64,000 nucleotides of DNA from Gymnopus androsaceus JB14 (GCA_009733575.1 ML769684.1:18621-82620); one strand, 5' to 3'; positions 46,671 to 58,187 are shown, counted from the stretch's first letter. Translations and numbers: made by a program. The notes: a model not told the origin generated them from the sequence alone.

Positions 46671-49600
46671 ATGTCGTCGAAAGGTGAGCGCAATAATCTC
46701 TGTACTGTGTAGATCTAATGTCCTGCAGCCATCCGTGAATACGACGCCAAACTCCTTCTGACTTACTGGCTAACGCGTGCGCCGGTCGTTACTGGAGTTT
46801 CTGCCAATGAGCTGGGACCATCTGCTACATCTAGCGTCCCTAGAGTCGCTCAGATGCTTTTGGATGAAGAACGTGGTTCTTTAACCAGCCCCGATTCGCT
46901 CCCAGCTTGGACCCGCGAGCCAGGTGTCAAATTTGTCGCCAAACCCGACCAACTGATCAAACGACGAGGAAAGGCAGGCTTATTAGCCCTCAACCAAACT
47001 CGCGAGCAAGCTGTAGCTTGGATTGAAGAAAGGGCAGGAAAAGTCCAAAAGGCAAGTCTGCTAACTATCGATCGATAATCTACTAACACGCCGTAGGTGG
47101 AAACCGTTGAAGGACCTCTGACTTCCTTCATTCTTGAACCATTCCTTCCTCACCCTGCCAACACCGAGTATTATGTCTGCATTAACTCGGACAGAGCTGG
47201 AGACACTATCCTCTTCACGCACGAAGGAGGCGTGGACGTCGGCGATGTCGATGCCAAAGCCCTCAAGCTCCTCGTGCCAGTTCTTAAGCCATTCCCTGGC
47301 AAACAAGCAGTCATCACGACTCTGTTAAACCACGTACCCGATTTTGCCAAGAACGCTCTCGCCGATTTCATTGTCCGCTTATACTCGGTCTACGTTGATC
47401 TTCACTACGCCTACCTCGAAATCAACCCTCTCATCTGTATGGAAAACAACGGTAAAATCGAGATTCATTACTTAGATATGGCTGCCAAGCTCGATCAGAC
47501 CGCAGAGTCTATCGTCGGCATGAAATGGGCTATCGCTCGTGATCTCGGTATTTACGAAGGTGTTACTACTACTTCAGGCCCCGTCACCGCTGACCGGGGC
47601 CCACCGATGGTCTTCCCTGCTCCCTTTGGTCGTTCCCTGACCAAGGAAGAAGCCTACATCCAAAAGCTGGATGCTTCCACCGGTGCTTCCCTCAAACTCA
47701 CCGTTCTCAACCCCGAAGGTCGCGTCTGGACCATGGTTGCCGGCGGAGGTGCTTCCGTTGTCTATTCCGATGCCATCGCCGCTGCAGGCTTCGCTGAGGA
47801 GCTCGCCAACTATGGTGAGTACTCTGGCGCGCCTACTGAAGGTCAGACCTATGAGTACGCCAAAACTGTTATCGATCTGATGACTCGTGGCGAGGTAAAC
47901 GAAAAGGGTAAAATCCTCATCATTGGAGGAGGTATTGCCAACTTTACAAACGTCGCTGCGACGTTTAAAGGTATCATCCGTGCGCTTAAAGAGTACAAGA
48001 CTGCTTTGATTCGTGCCAACGTTTCCATCTATGTCCGACGAGGTGGACCAAACTACCAGGAGGGCTTGAAAGCCATGCGTCTCCTTGGTGAGTCCCTCGG
48101 TGTCCCAATCCATGTATTCGGCCCAGAGACACACATTACCGCTATCGTGCCTCTGGCTTTGGGTTTGGTTAAACCCGGTTCCTCTGCCGCTCCCAAATCT
48201 GTCGGTCAAACCGCACCTTCCACTCCGCCCGCCCAAGCAGCCGAAGTCGCTCCCTCCCCTGCTGTAGGATCCATCCACCCCTCCGGTGAACGTACGCAGC
48301 CTGATGATCAAATTGTTCATTTTTCTACTACCTCCAACACCTCCCGTCCCTCTTACCGTCCCTTCGACGCCTCCACCCGATCCTTTGTTTACGGTCTCCA
48401 ACCGCGCGCAATCCAAGGAATGCTCGACTTTGATTTCTCCTGTGGTCGTGACACTCCCTCTGTCGCAGCCATGATCTACCCATTCGGTGGACACCATATC
48501 CAGAAATTCTACTGGGGTACCAAGGAAACCCTCCTTCCGGTATACACATCCATCGCTGAAGCCTTTGCTGATGGCAAACACACCGACGTTGACTGTATCG
48601 TCAACTTTGCCTCTTCTCGATCCGTATACTCCTCCACTCTCGAAATCCTCACGGATCCTCTCTCTTGCTCGCGAATCAAATCCATCGCCTTGATCGCTGA
48701 AGGTGTACCAGAACGACATGCCCGAGAAATCCTGCACACAGCTATCCAGACCCAAACCTCATCATTGGTCCTGCTACCGTTGGAGGCATCAAACCCGGTT
48801 GCTTCAGAATTGGTAATTCTGGTGGTATGATGGACAATATCCTTTCTTCCAAACTCTACCGACCTGGGTCAGTCGGCTACGTATCCAAATCTGGTGGAAT
48901 GTCCAACGAGTTGAACAACATCCTTTCCTTTACCACAAACGGTGTATACGAGGGTATAGCCATTGGTGGAGATCGTTACCCTGGAACGTCCTTCATCGAT
49001 CACCTGCTCCGGTACGAAGCTGATCCTGAGTGCAAGATGCTTGTCTTGTTGGGTGAGGTTGGAGGTGTGGAAGAATATCGGGTCATCGACGCCGTAAAGA
49101 AGGGTCAGATTAAGAAACCCATTGTGGCCTGGGCGATTGGAACGTGTGCGGGCATGTTCAAGACTGAGGTACAGTTTGGACATGCAGGAAGTTTGGCGGG
49201 TAGTGATGTTGAGACTGCCGAGGCAAAGGTACCTACATCCTCTCTTTTATTACTCCTGTACTAATGCTCCCCATTAGAACCGCGCAATGAAAGCTGCAGG
49301 CTTCATTGTTCCTCCTACATTTGAGGACCTCCCGGACACCATTAGTGACCTATATCAATCTTTGGTTCGAAAAGGCACTATTGTCCCTGCACCGGAAAGG
49401 GAACCACCTGTCATTCCTATGGATTACAAGTGGGCTACCGAGTTGGGTGAGTGGTCCGGTGTTTTCTCGGGTTGCCACTAATGCCACTTGCTCCCTAGGC
49501 TTAATCCGTAAACCCGCTGCTTTCATCTCGACCATCTCCGACGAACGAGGCCAAGAACTGCTCTACGCGGGTATGAGGATTACTGACGTGTTCAAGGAGG

Positions 49601-50560
49601 ATATCGGGTTGGGTGGCGTTGTTTCTTTGTTGTGGTTCAAGTATGGAGTTGTTTCGATCAGTTTTGGAGGGATAGTTACTGATTTTGCCTTTTCATAGAC
49701 GTCGCATGCCCCTCTATGCCTCCAAATTTATCGAAATGGTCCTGATGCTTACTGCAGACCATGGTCCCGCCGTCTCCGGTGCCATGAACACCATTGTCGC
49801 CACTCGTGCAGGAAAAGATCTCATCAGTTCATTGGCTAGTGGATTGTTGACTATTGGTTCGAGGTGTGTACATTCCGTTTCTATTTTTTCCTTCTGTCAC
49901 CAACTCGAATACTTTGCTTTATAGATTCGGAGGAGCCCTTGATGAAGCCGCACAAATGTTCTCTTCAGCTCGAGACACTGGATTGACCCCGCGAGAGTTT
50001 GTTGACCAGAGTAGGAAGGCAAATAAGCTTAGTGAGTGATCCTTCCCTCCCTCGCATTTGGTGATCTAATCTTTTGCTTTCATAGTCTCCGGAATCGGCC
50101 ACAAGATTAAATCCGTCAACAACCCCGATCTGCGTGTATCCCTCGTCAAAGAATACGTTATCAAAAACTTCCCTTCGCACTCTCTCCTTGACTATGCGTT
50201 GGCTGTCGAGAAGGTTACCACTTCCAAGAAGGATACGTTGATCTTGAATGTGGATGGGTGTATTGCGGTTTGTTTCGTCGATTTGCTGAGGGATAGTGGA
50301 GCGTTTACGAGAGAGGAGGCGGAGGAGTACATCAAGGTGGGACTATACCACAGAGTTGTTTACAGTTTATTGATTTCTTTATTCTTCCTCAGATTGGAAC
50401 CCTAAATGGCCTCTTCGTTCTTGGTCGTTCGATCGGATTCATCGGACACCACCTCGACCAGAAACGACTTCGTGCACCTCTCTACCGTCATCCCGCGGAC
50501 GATATCTTTATCAACATGGCGGATGTCAGTCAGCCAAGGGTGTTGGGGAGGATGCAGTAG
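46671..50560 (+). CDS. ACL1: ATP-citrate lyase, single fused polypeptide (one frame break)
   Basis: This cytosolic enzyme makes acetyl-CoA and oxaloacetate from citrate, CoA and ATP, supplying lipid synthesis and histone acetylation. The N-terminal half is the ATP-grasp/citrate-binding part ([79 protein letters not shown]). A low-complexity linker near 48170-48330 leads to the CoA-ligase part ([33 protein letters not shown], catalytic His in [11 protein letters not shown]) and the citryl-CoA lyase domain ([54 protein letters not shown]). It ends [11 protein letters not shown]. One fused chain is typical of Basidiomycota and animals; Ascomycota use two genes. The frame is lost near 48743, where one base appears missing before [11 protein letters not shown]. 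Confidence 0.95.
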
Positions 50561-51170
50561 GTATCTCGCGTGTTGGCAGTGGATTAAAAGAGTATAATAC
50601 GAAATATTATTTAATGCTTTCTTTTGTTTTCTTGCACTCATTTAGTGGTGTACACCTGATAGAATCATCATAGAAGAATTGAAATACCGAAATTTGAATC
50701 ACAGTTTTATCTCTTTCATTGTATCAATCAGTTCAGCGCTACATACTTGGAGGTCGTCTATGCAAACCAGGGTAAGGTAAGGTACGCCTGGTCGACATCG
50801 AGTAGTACTCGGTATAATATATAGAGACCAGTGTACGACAAGTGAAACGGATACGGATTTACCGAGCTACTACTAGTATATTGCGAACGCTTGTTGCGTC
50901 AGCCTGAAAGAGTGCTCAGTCGAAGCCATAGGGAAGAATCGTTAGTCCCCCGAAACAACGGAAGCAAGGGACAGCAGAAGAATTTTCCGAGTTCCAAAAT
51001 ATTCTGTACTTGTTATGCAGGGAATTATACTGTTGTATACGGCTTACTTCGTGTCCCAGCGGCACAGTACTAGTGCGTCCGAAGTTCGAACATGGCGCGT
51101 AAAGGTTGGATGTCATGTGACCGATCGAACTCGGGCTCATCCGAATCGCGCGATTGATAGAGTTTGTCGT
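50561..51170. other. Intergenic gap ACL-CysRS
   Basis: About 610 bp with no gene that I can support. It contains short direct repeats (GGTAAGGTAAGGTAC at 50772-50786) and a TATAATATATAGAG stretch near 50813-50826. A start-free open frame runs into the CysRS coding region but shows no conservation. Confidence 0.5.
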
Positions 51171-53891
51171 ATGACTCGAATCGCTTCTTCTCTTGGACGT
51201 GCTACTACAAGACTTTATAAAATGAGCACCTCCTCGTCCTCTATAAAACAGCCACCCTGGTCTCCTCCAATACCTACACGTACAGAACCAGTACTGAAGA
51301 TATATAACTCACTGACGAGGACCAAGACCGAATTCGTACCAAAATCAGGTCGACTCGTGAAATGGTACAACTGCGGACCCACAGTATACGATGCATCGCA
51401 TATGGGACATGCCAGGAATTATATCACACAAGACGTCTTGAGGAGGATAATGTCGGATTATTTTGGATACGATGTTCATTTTGTGATGAATATTACTGAT
51501 ATTGATGATAAGGTGTGCAGGTAGCTAGTGTTTAGAATATGCTCAAATACTTTTGTAGATCATCGAACGAGCACGCCAAAACCACCTCGTCGAACAATTC
51601 CGTAGCGAGAGGCCGGTATTAGACTCGGAGCTTGTATCTCTGGTCACAGATGCTTGGAAGGCTTTTGTGAAGAGTAGGGTTATTGCTGCTGAGGTACCGG
51701 GAGGACTGGATATCGACACTGTGTTCACACAACTCCAAACCAACAAAGAATGGAAACGACAAGATGAAAAGTTTGAAATGTATTTTGCAGCTGCGACACG
51801 TACCCTCACAGCACTGAACAACGCCAACCTCAAGGCGGAGGATTCTGCTGCAGAAGCAACCAAGTTGATAGACGAGTCTGTGGATGTGTTGGCTTTGGTT
51901 CTCGACGAACGGTACAAATCCTCACCCGATCCGCAACCTCTTCAACTCAGCACCCCCGCTCGCACCCTAGCCACCTACTGGGAGCACCGCTTCTTCGACG
52001 ATATGCGTCGTCTTCGCGTTCGAGATCCAGATACCCTTACACGGGTCACCGAATACATGCCAGAGATTATTGCTTTTATCGGCAAGATTATACAGAATGG
52101 ATATGGATATGAGTATGAGGGTAGTGTCTATTTCGATACCAAGGCATTTGATGAGAGCCCGGGCCATGTGTATGCCAAGCTCGAACCGTGGAGTAGGGGC
52201 AATTTGAGAGAGAGCACCGACGGGGAAGGTCAGTATGCGGCCCAGTAGCCTCTAGGCTGTTACTCAAATTATCCTAGCTCCCTCAAAAAATTCAAAATTC
52301 TCCCGTCGTTCACCCTCCGACTTTGCCCTCTGGAAAGCTTGCAAACCTTTTGAACCCTCATGGGATTCACCTTGGGGTCCAGGAAGACCGGGATGGCACA
52401 TCGAATGTTCCGTTATGGCTAGTGCTGTATTGGGCGCGAATATGGATATCCATTCTGGCGGTGTCGATCTGGCGTTTCCTCATCATGATAACGAGATGGC
52501 GCAGAGTGAGGCATACCATGAATGTCCAACATGGGTAAACTACTTTGTGCATACGGGCCATTTGCATATCGAGGGGTTGAAAATGAGCAAGTCGTTGAAG
52601 AACTTTATTACCATTGATGTACGTTGCTCCCTCCTTTTTTCCCGACTATACTTATAGATGTATAGGAAATCCTCCAAAAATATACTGCCCGCCAAATCCG
52701 CTTGGCCTTCCTTACCCAACTATGGAACGCAAAGGTTGATTTCTCCGAATCGCTTATGCTTGGCGAGGTGAAGAATTTGGAGAGCGTGTTTAATGTCAGT
52801 GCCAACGCCATATTCGCGTTCCAGTCGCCATGTTCATAAGCCTTGTAGAACTTTTTCACAAACATTAAAGCCCTCATCAACCAAGCTCGCGATAGTGCGC
52901 GATCGGATGGGTATCATAATTATGAGGATGCGGAAAGGGAGTTGGTTGAACGGTATGCGCTGCACCTTTCCTCTCTCTCTTTGCACTCATACCATGCAGC
53001 TTCCACGATACACAACACGCCTTCCGCGCCGCCCTCTGCGACTCGTTCAACACTCCCGAAGCTCTCGATGGCTTGAGGGATTTGGTGTCGAGGTCGAACA
53101 CCTATCTCAGCGCACAGAAAACACAAGGTGTGGTTAATGTTAGTGTCGTGGAGAACATCGCTAGATGGGTGGGGAGGATGTTGAAAATGTTTGGGCTTGG
53201 TGAGGGCGAGAGTAGTGAGATTGGCTGGGGACAGGATACCCTGGGGAGTGCGGATTCGAGTGTTGATGTAAGTTGTTCTTTCTCTGTCGTCGAACGTGTC
53301 TCATCTCTCGTAGCGAGAACAACTCCTCATGCCTTACCTCCGGACCTTATCCACCTTCCGTGACGGTGTGCGAAGACTGGCGATCAACAAGGACGAGAAT
53401 GCGTTGAAGGAGATGCTTGCTCTTTGTGATAAGCTGAGAGATGAGGAGCTTATACCCTTGGGAGTGGCCCTTGATGATCAAGAAGGTATGCTCTCCTCTC
53501 ATTCCTCGTTATTAATGAATTAATTTCTTTGTTGGTAGACGGCAAAGCCCTCCTCAAACTTGCCTCCCCCTCCGATCTCCTCAAAGCCCGAGACGAAAAA
53601 CGTGCTCTCGCCCTCGCCAAGCAAGCCAAAAAAGACGCTGCCAAAGAAGCTGAACGCCTCCGACATTTAGCACGATTAGAAAAAGGGAAAATGGCCCCGA
53701 CGGATATGTTCAAACCACCGCATGTAAAAGATGGAGAATATGGAGAATGGGATGAGAGTGGGGTGCCCGTGAAGGATGGGGAGGGGAAGGAATTGAGTAA
53801 GAGTTTGAGGAAGAAGATAGGGAAGGAGTATGAAAGTCAGAAAAAGTTGCATGAGGAATATTTGAGGGAGGGAGGGAGTCAGGGAGGTTAG
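51171..53891 (+). CDS. CRS1: Cysteinyl-tRNA synthetase, likely dual-targeted
   Basis: This class I synthetase charges tRNA-Cys. It shows the zinc/active-site start [20 protein letters not shown] (HIGH motif as HMGH), then [47 protein letters not shown] with [20 protein letters not shown], and the KMSKS loop [18 protein letters not shown] eukaryote-type long C-terminal extension follows, rich in Lys/Glu helices ([20 protein letters not shown]) and ending [10 protein letters not shown]. Introns lie near 51512-51558, 52226-52274, 52619-52665, 52794-52848, 52951-52998, 53269-53312 and 53487-53538. Two in-frame starts exist: ATG 51171, adding a 17-residue Arg/Ser-rich leader ([17 protein letters not shown]), and ATG 51222 ([13 protein letters not shown]). 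This suggests mitochondrial and cytosolic forms. No frame break is seen. Confidence 0.94.
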
Positions 53892-54761
53892 GTATACCGT
53901 ACAGGTAGAACACTGTTGCCTATTTTCGCACATTTGGTCCTTCATACTTGCCGATCGGAAAATCTTCAGTGCTACGCTTTAAATCATCTTTGATGTTTGT
54001 GCCTTGTAACGCGTCGAAAAACCTACGCCCCACTGGAGAGGGCCGAAGCCTGGCTATCGTGATGCCAGAGGCGGGATACGGTGGATGAACGAGTTGAGGC
54101 TACTTATGTACAGGAAACGGCTAGAACAGTGCGACTTGTAACTACATGAGGGCAGGCCTGGCGTGAACCTTTCAAGTTATGTGCATCTGTACGGCTCGCG
54201 TCGACCATCAGGGTCATTTGACTTAACGCGGTTTTCTGGCGCGTGTACAGTCGCCGCTTGCTTCCGGTTTGCTTCCGTGCCCATGCCGAGATGATCCGGT
54301 AGACGGAATCAGATGTTCAATATTGAATATAATCCTGGCATAATCTGTGGTGGTCCGTGGATCCTGAAAACGAAAACTCGGTATTCATGCACTCGTAACC
54401 AACTTCCCATCTTGTCGCCATCGCACTTTGATTTTCCACCCAGCCCCAAAACCTCCAAAAGGATCATACTACATATATTGTCGCCTGATCCACCTTCAAG
54501 TCACCATCATCTCACTTGTGATTTCAACCAGTCCCAAAAAAGTCCTCCAAAGGATTACTGGTCGATATGGTCGCTTGATACTGCCCGAACAGTCATATCA
54601 AATCAACCACCTATCTGAACAAGACACTCTGCGAAAGCAGGGAATAGCTGCAGTGTGATTGATGTACATATTCTCGCAAGATTGTCATCAGACGCTGTCC
54701 TATTGCTGCCATTTAAATAGGTTCAAATCCCAGGACTAGCTTCCATTCTTCAGCTTTTTTC
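53892..54761. other. Intergenic gap CysRS to membrane protein
   Basis: About 870 bp with no supportable gene. Bases 54361-54415 (ATCCTGAAAAC...CCCATCTTGT) resemble 56687-56735, so part is repeat-derived. A TTTAAATA near 54712-54719 may be the TATA element of the next gene. Confidence 0.5.
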
Positions 54762-55708
54762 ATGTCCTCTGCTTGTCCACCCAACACCACCTCCCAAATC
54801 CTAGTGGATGATACCAACCCACGTATCATTTATTCTGATGGGTGGATTGAAGCAGGTGTAGTAGGGAGTGAATGCGATGGCACAGTGCATGGGTCGAATT
54901 CTATTCCAGGAGCTACGGCTAGCTTTTCCTTTGAAGGTATGTTGGTCGCAATCGGAGTATGTCTAGAAACAATACTTACTTCCAGCATAGGCACAGGGAT
55001 TGAAGTCTACGGGACTGTTCCAGCGACGAATTTTACTCCGACCGCTTCTTTTCAAATGGATAACCAAGTGAATTCCACCTTCTCATTTTCAGGAGACAAC
55101 GTGGTTCACTATCGTACTTTATACTACACGTCGCCTTCACTAGCAGCTGGGAATCATACACTCAGTATGACTGTCACTTCGAATAGCAGCACAAAATTGT
55201 ATCTGGATTACTTTGTTTATTCTCCAATTCTTTCTACATCTTCTACGATACCCCAGTCAGCAGCCTCCACTACCGTGACTAGTACTACTAGTACTGGACT
55301 TGCAGTTGGTGACTCTAGTTCTCAGTCTCACCCTGCATCTCAAGTTGGCGTCGTAATTGGTGGAATATCTGGAGGTATTGTAGTAGGAATAGCTCTTGGT
55401 ATACTTTCAATGTGCATCCTACTGCGCAGGAGTCACAAAATCCAAAGCTTGTTCCACTACAAGTCCGAAAATATCACTCAATTTAGTGAGTCTATTTCCC
55501 ATTGATCATCGCAGGCTTGTCTAATTTTTCTACAGCAATTGACCCCTATTCCAATACTGCTTCACTTGCGACGGATGCTGCATTTATGGCCGCAAGCTCC
55601 ACAGGCAGCAATGCTACAACTGGTGGGAACCTCATTATTGGCACTATCATGCAGACTGCACCACATCAAACTGTGTCCTTCCAGAGGATACAACCAGAAA
55701 AAATATGA
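54762..55708 (+). CDS. Single-pass membrane protein with extracellular beta-rich domain, unknown function
   Basis: No named family is recognised, but the design is common among agaricomycete surface proteins. The N-terminal domain (ILVDDTNPRIIYSDGWIEAG, NSIPGATASFSFEGTGIEVY, NHTLSMTVTSNSSTKLYLDY) looks like a secreted beta-sandwich of the carbohydrate-binding or galactose-binding kind, with several N-x-S/T sites. A Ser/Thr-rich stalk (STIPQSAASTTVTSTTSTGL) follows. One transmembrane helix (VGVVIGGISGGIVVGIALGI then LSMCILLRRSHK) has a basic stop-transfer. A short cytosolic tail ends QRIQPEKI. No clear N-terminal signal peptide is visible, so the ectodomain topology is inferred. Introns are 54937-54990 (54 bp, in frame) and 55486-55535. 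A sensor or cell-surface role is possible but unproven. Confidence 0.75.
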
Positions 55709-55981
55709 ATGCCCCTGAGGCGTGAAAGCGTAGAATCTCCTCCATCGTACAGGGCCCAAACATAGTGACGATTACTTTATACCTTTATTCTTTTCTCGTG
55801 GATTATCACCCCTTCTCATACATTTCTTCATCACAGTAAAGCTTGTAACAATTCAATTGTTTGTTGTACCTCCGCATCCGTTCTTCAAGGAAATCCAGGT
55901 AAAAGCTTTGATAATAAAGGCCGGGGTGACAAGTTGCATATGGGATGATACAGTGCTCAATATAAAAATTCCTGTGGTGGA
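55709..55981. other. Non-coding gap before repeat island
   Basis: AT-rich sequence after the membrane protein gene, with nothing recognisable before the inverted-repeat element at 55982. Confidence 0.4.
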
Positions 55982-56692
55982 TCAGGAAACATCAGCAAAA
56001 CCTGGGTGTACTGGACAGCGCTGGATAGCGCTGTCCAGCACCCATAGCACCCATAGCACCCATAGCAAGGTCCCCATCTATCCAGAGCTATGGATTGCTA
56101 TGGATTGCTATGGATTGCTATGGATTCACCAGAATGTTGAGACTTGATGTCAGTTGTCATTCCATTCAATACTAAATATATTAATTGTTTGAATTGTTCG
56201 GAGAATCATAAAATCGAACGATGCCGAAATAAAATCATTTACTGTATGTCTTCATGTTCATAGTAGTACTAGGACAATGATAATGTATTAAAACTACATA
56301 GCTATAACTTATAAGTCATATAATGAGACCATACTACTCTGTAAGTGATAACCCTTCTGTGCACACAGTAAATAAAGACTTCGAAACTGAAGAATTTAAT
56401 GAGACGTACTGTGAATACTATCCAATGAGCTTAGGTGACTGAGGATTGAGACGAAGTTGAAGTTCCAACACAGATGGTTCCGCATTTCTTATATACTGTT
56501 GGCGGGAGAGAATGACAAGTGTTGAGCAGCTGTCAGATGGCTGTCAAACGGCAATACAAGTCAGTGATCCCACAGAACCTCTTAGCAGGCCATAGCAGGC
56601 CATAGCAGCCATAGTTCTTGACAGAACTATGGCTGCTATGGTCTGCTATGGTCTGCTATGACCATTATCCAGGTTTTGCTGATGAATCCTGA
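55982..56692. mobile_element. Element with 24-bp terminal inverted repeats and internal hairpins
   Basis: The outer ends are inverted copies: TCAGGAAACATCAGCAAAAC... at 55982-56005 and its complement (two mismatches) at 56669-56692. Just inside the left end is a perfect 12-bp hairpin (56011-56022 with 56027-56038), then three CACCCATAG units and four GCTATGGATT units (56087-56126). Just inside the right end is a 35-bp hairpin (56584-56618 with 56623-56657). No coding sequence lies between. It looks like a non-autonomous DNA element about 711 bp long. The superfamily is not identifiable from the ends. Confidence 0.6.
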
Positions 56693-56733
56693 AAACTCGG
56701 TATTCATTTCATTAACCAATTTCCTTCCCATCT

Positions 56734-56929
56734 TGTAAGGCCTCAGCCCAACTTAGTTCCAACAAGTACAAGTAGACCTCTTTTTATTCTTGGAATAGTT
56801 GAATAAACGAGGTACAGTGTACTGGTAATAAGTCAAGTCAAAGCTAATATAAAAGTAAACAATGTAGCGGGTATAAGAGTCCGTCGGGATGTAGATAAGA
56901 TATACCTAATCCGAGCCATATCCGTTACA
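56734..56929 (+). repeat. LTR-like repeat, copy 1 (TGTAA...TTACA, 196 bp)
   Basis: The repeat starts TGTAAGGCCTCAGCCC and ends CCATATCCGTTACA, giving TG...CA ends with TGTAA/TTACA symmetry. Its first 85 bp recur at 58188-58273. An internal part (56832-56901) recurs inverted at 60789-60850. This copy is uninterrupted at CAA 56834-56836, where the inverted copy carries an insertion. No matching 5-bp direct duplication flanks it, so it may be a solo or degraded LTR. Confidence 0.6.
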
Positions 56930-57050
56930 CCCTCCCCCACTAGATTCCTGCACAGTGAAGGATCTACAAAATAATGGAGATGGAATGAAGGATTCAAGTC
57001 CCAGGGATAATGATCATCAGGGACTTCCTCGAGGAGTATCCCAATGCATG

Positions 57051-57960
57051 TCAAACTGTAGCTGCAATTGAATGTAATTGCTTGGCATTCACAAAAGGCA
57101 TGAACAATGAACCAGATTTGAGTGGCTTGGGGCTTGTCAAAGCGGGAGACTGGTTCAGAGTATTGGAGGATGGGGATGATGAATCCGATTTAAGTGGATT
57201 CGAAGTTGATGAAGTGGATGTTTGATTTCTGTGAGGGCAACAATTACATCTGCGGTGACGGTGAACTGCTTGATATATTGTATCAGGTTCAGCAGAACTG
57301 ATGTTGGGGTTGAGAGTGTGGATATTCCATCGTGGTGTGGGCTGGGGACCCAACGGTTGGTGCAATGGAGAAGGTAGTTTCAAAGAAATTGAAGTCTGGA
57401 GAGGTCTGGAGAGGGTCAAACCAGTTCATGCATCTACGCTTGCAGTACCAATTGTCCCAGCTCAATCTGCAGAGTGAAAAGGTGTCGAAGCATCCTGGGA
57501 GATGCTTGTCCCAGCTCGATTCGGAGTAGTGGGAGTTTGAAGAGGGGTTGAGGTATTATTAGCAATACCTGTCCCAGCTTGATTCTGAAGGAAGGTGGCA
57601 AAATCAGTCTCCAATGGAGGTACTGATTCGGGATCATTGGGGTAGCTGGAATGCAGGTAAGGATGAAGGATGGTCCAGGTGTGCAGGGGAGGTAACCCGG
57701 AGGTGGGTATTCCTCTTCCAGCAGGAGTGAAGTTGGGCTGACTGCATTTCTATGAACATGATTTGTGTAAGCCCATATACTCCAATTACACCTAATCTAT
57801 AATTTCCATCAGCTCTTGTATACTCCGGATATCCCCATCCAAGAACGAGAACACAGCCTGGAGCATGTGGCAGAGGGCAACAGCCTCTGCATGAACATTA
57901 TCACTCCAGTCCTGGCAATTGGGATCTGATTGGGATGCCAGTCACTTGCATCATCTAGGG
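57051..57960 (-). pseudogene. Coding-like relic, repeat-associated, unknown
   Basis: On the minus strand, several broken frames look like former protein sequence: WSDNVHAEAVALCHMLQAVF with SFLDGDIRSIQELMEII (about 57800-57925), then AGRGIPTSGLPPLHTWTILH and PYLHSSYPNDPESVPPLETD (about 57615-57725), then two similar units around AGTGIANNTSTPLQTPTT and AGTSISQDASTPFHS (about 57465-57590). They are separated by shifts or introns that I could not resolve. No family is recognised. It lies between two LTR-like copies and is probably transposon-derived. Confidence 0.35.
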
Positions 57961-58187
57961 CAGCAGCACAAGCGACATTCTAAAGGGTATCAAGTACCTC
58001 CATTCAACTGGGGAAATGATTTTGGGTGCCGCGGGGAACAAGATGCCATCTTTGAGTGTACGGGAATTTCAACACAAAAGTGGAACCTCAACCTGGAATC
58101 GACAAGTAAAATAGTGAAGCGTAGAATATGAATCTCAAGGCCGAAACTGAGACTCAACTATTTATCAAATAGAATGCCAAAAAAATA

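Noticed and set aside
8640..48750. Programmed ribosomal frameshifting at the frame breaks
   Set aside because: The sites share no slippery heptamer, stop context or downstream structure that I can see, and they occur in unrelated genes; sequencing error is simpler.
47574..48755. Long antisense open frame (393 codons) opposite the ATP-citrate lyase gene
   Set aside because: It mirrors the codon pattern of the strongly biased sense gene and encodes a low-complexity Gly/Ser/Asp-rich product with no recognisable fold.
54710..54735. GGTTCAAATCC, resembling a tRNA T-loop
   Set aside because: No D-arm, anticodon arm or acceptor stem can be paired around it, and it lies at the expected leader of the membrane protein gene.
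56040..56126. CRISPR-like array of short repeats
   Set aside because: The units are contiguous 9-10-bp tandem repeats without spacers in a eukaryotic genome.
57434..57637. Small open frames near the repeats as candidate short genes
   Set aside because: They have no conserved features and change with every repeat copy; treated as relic sequence.
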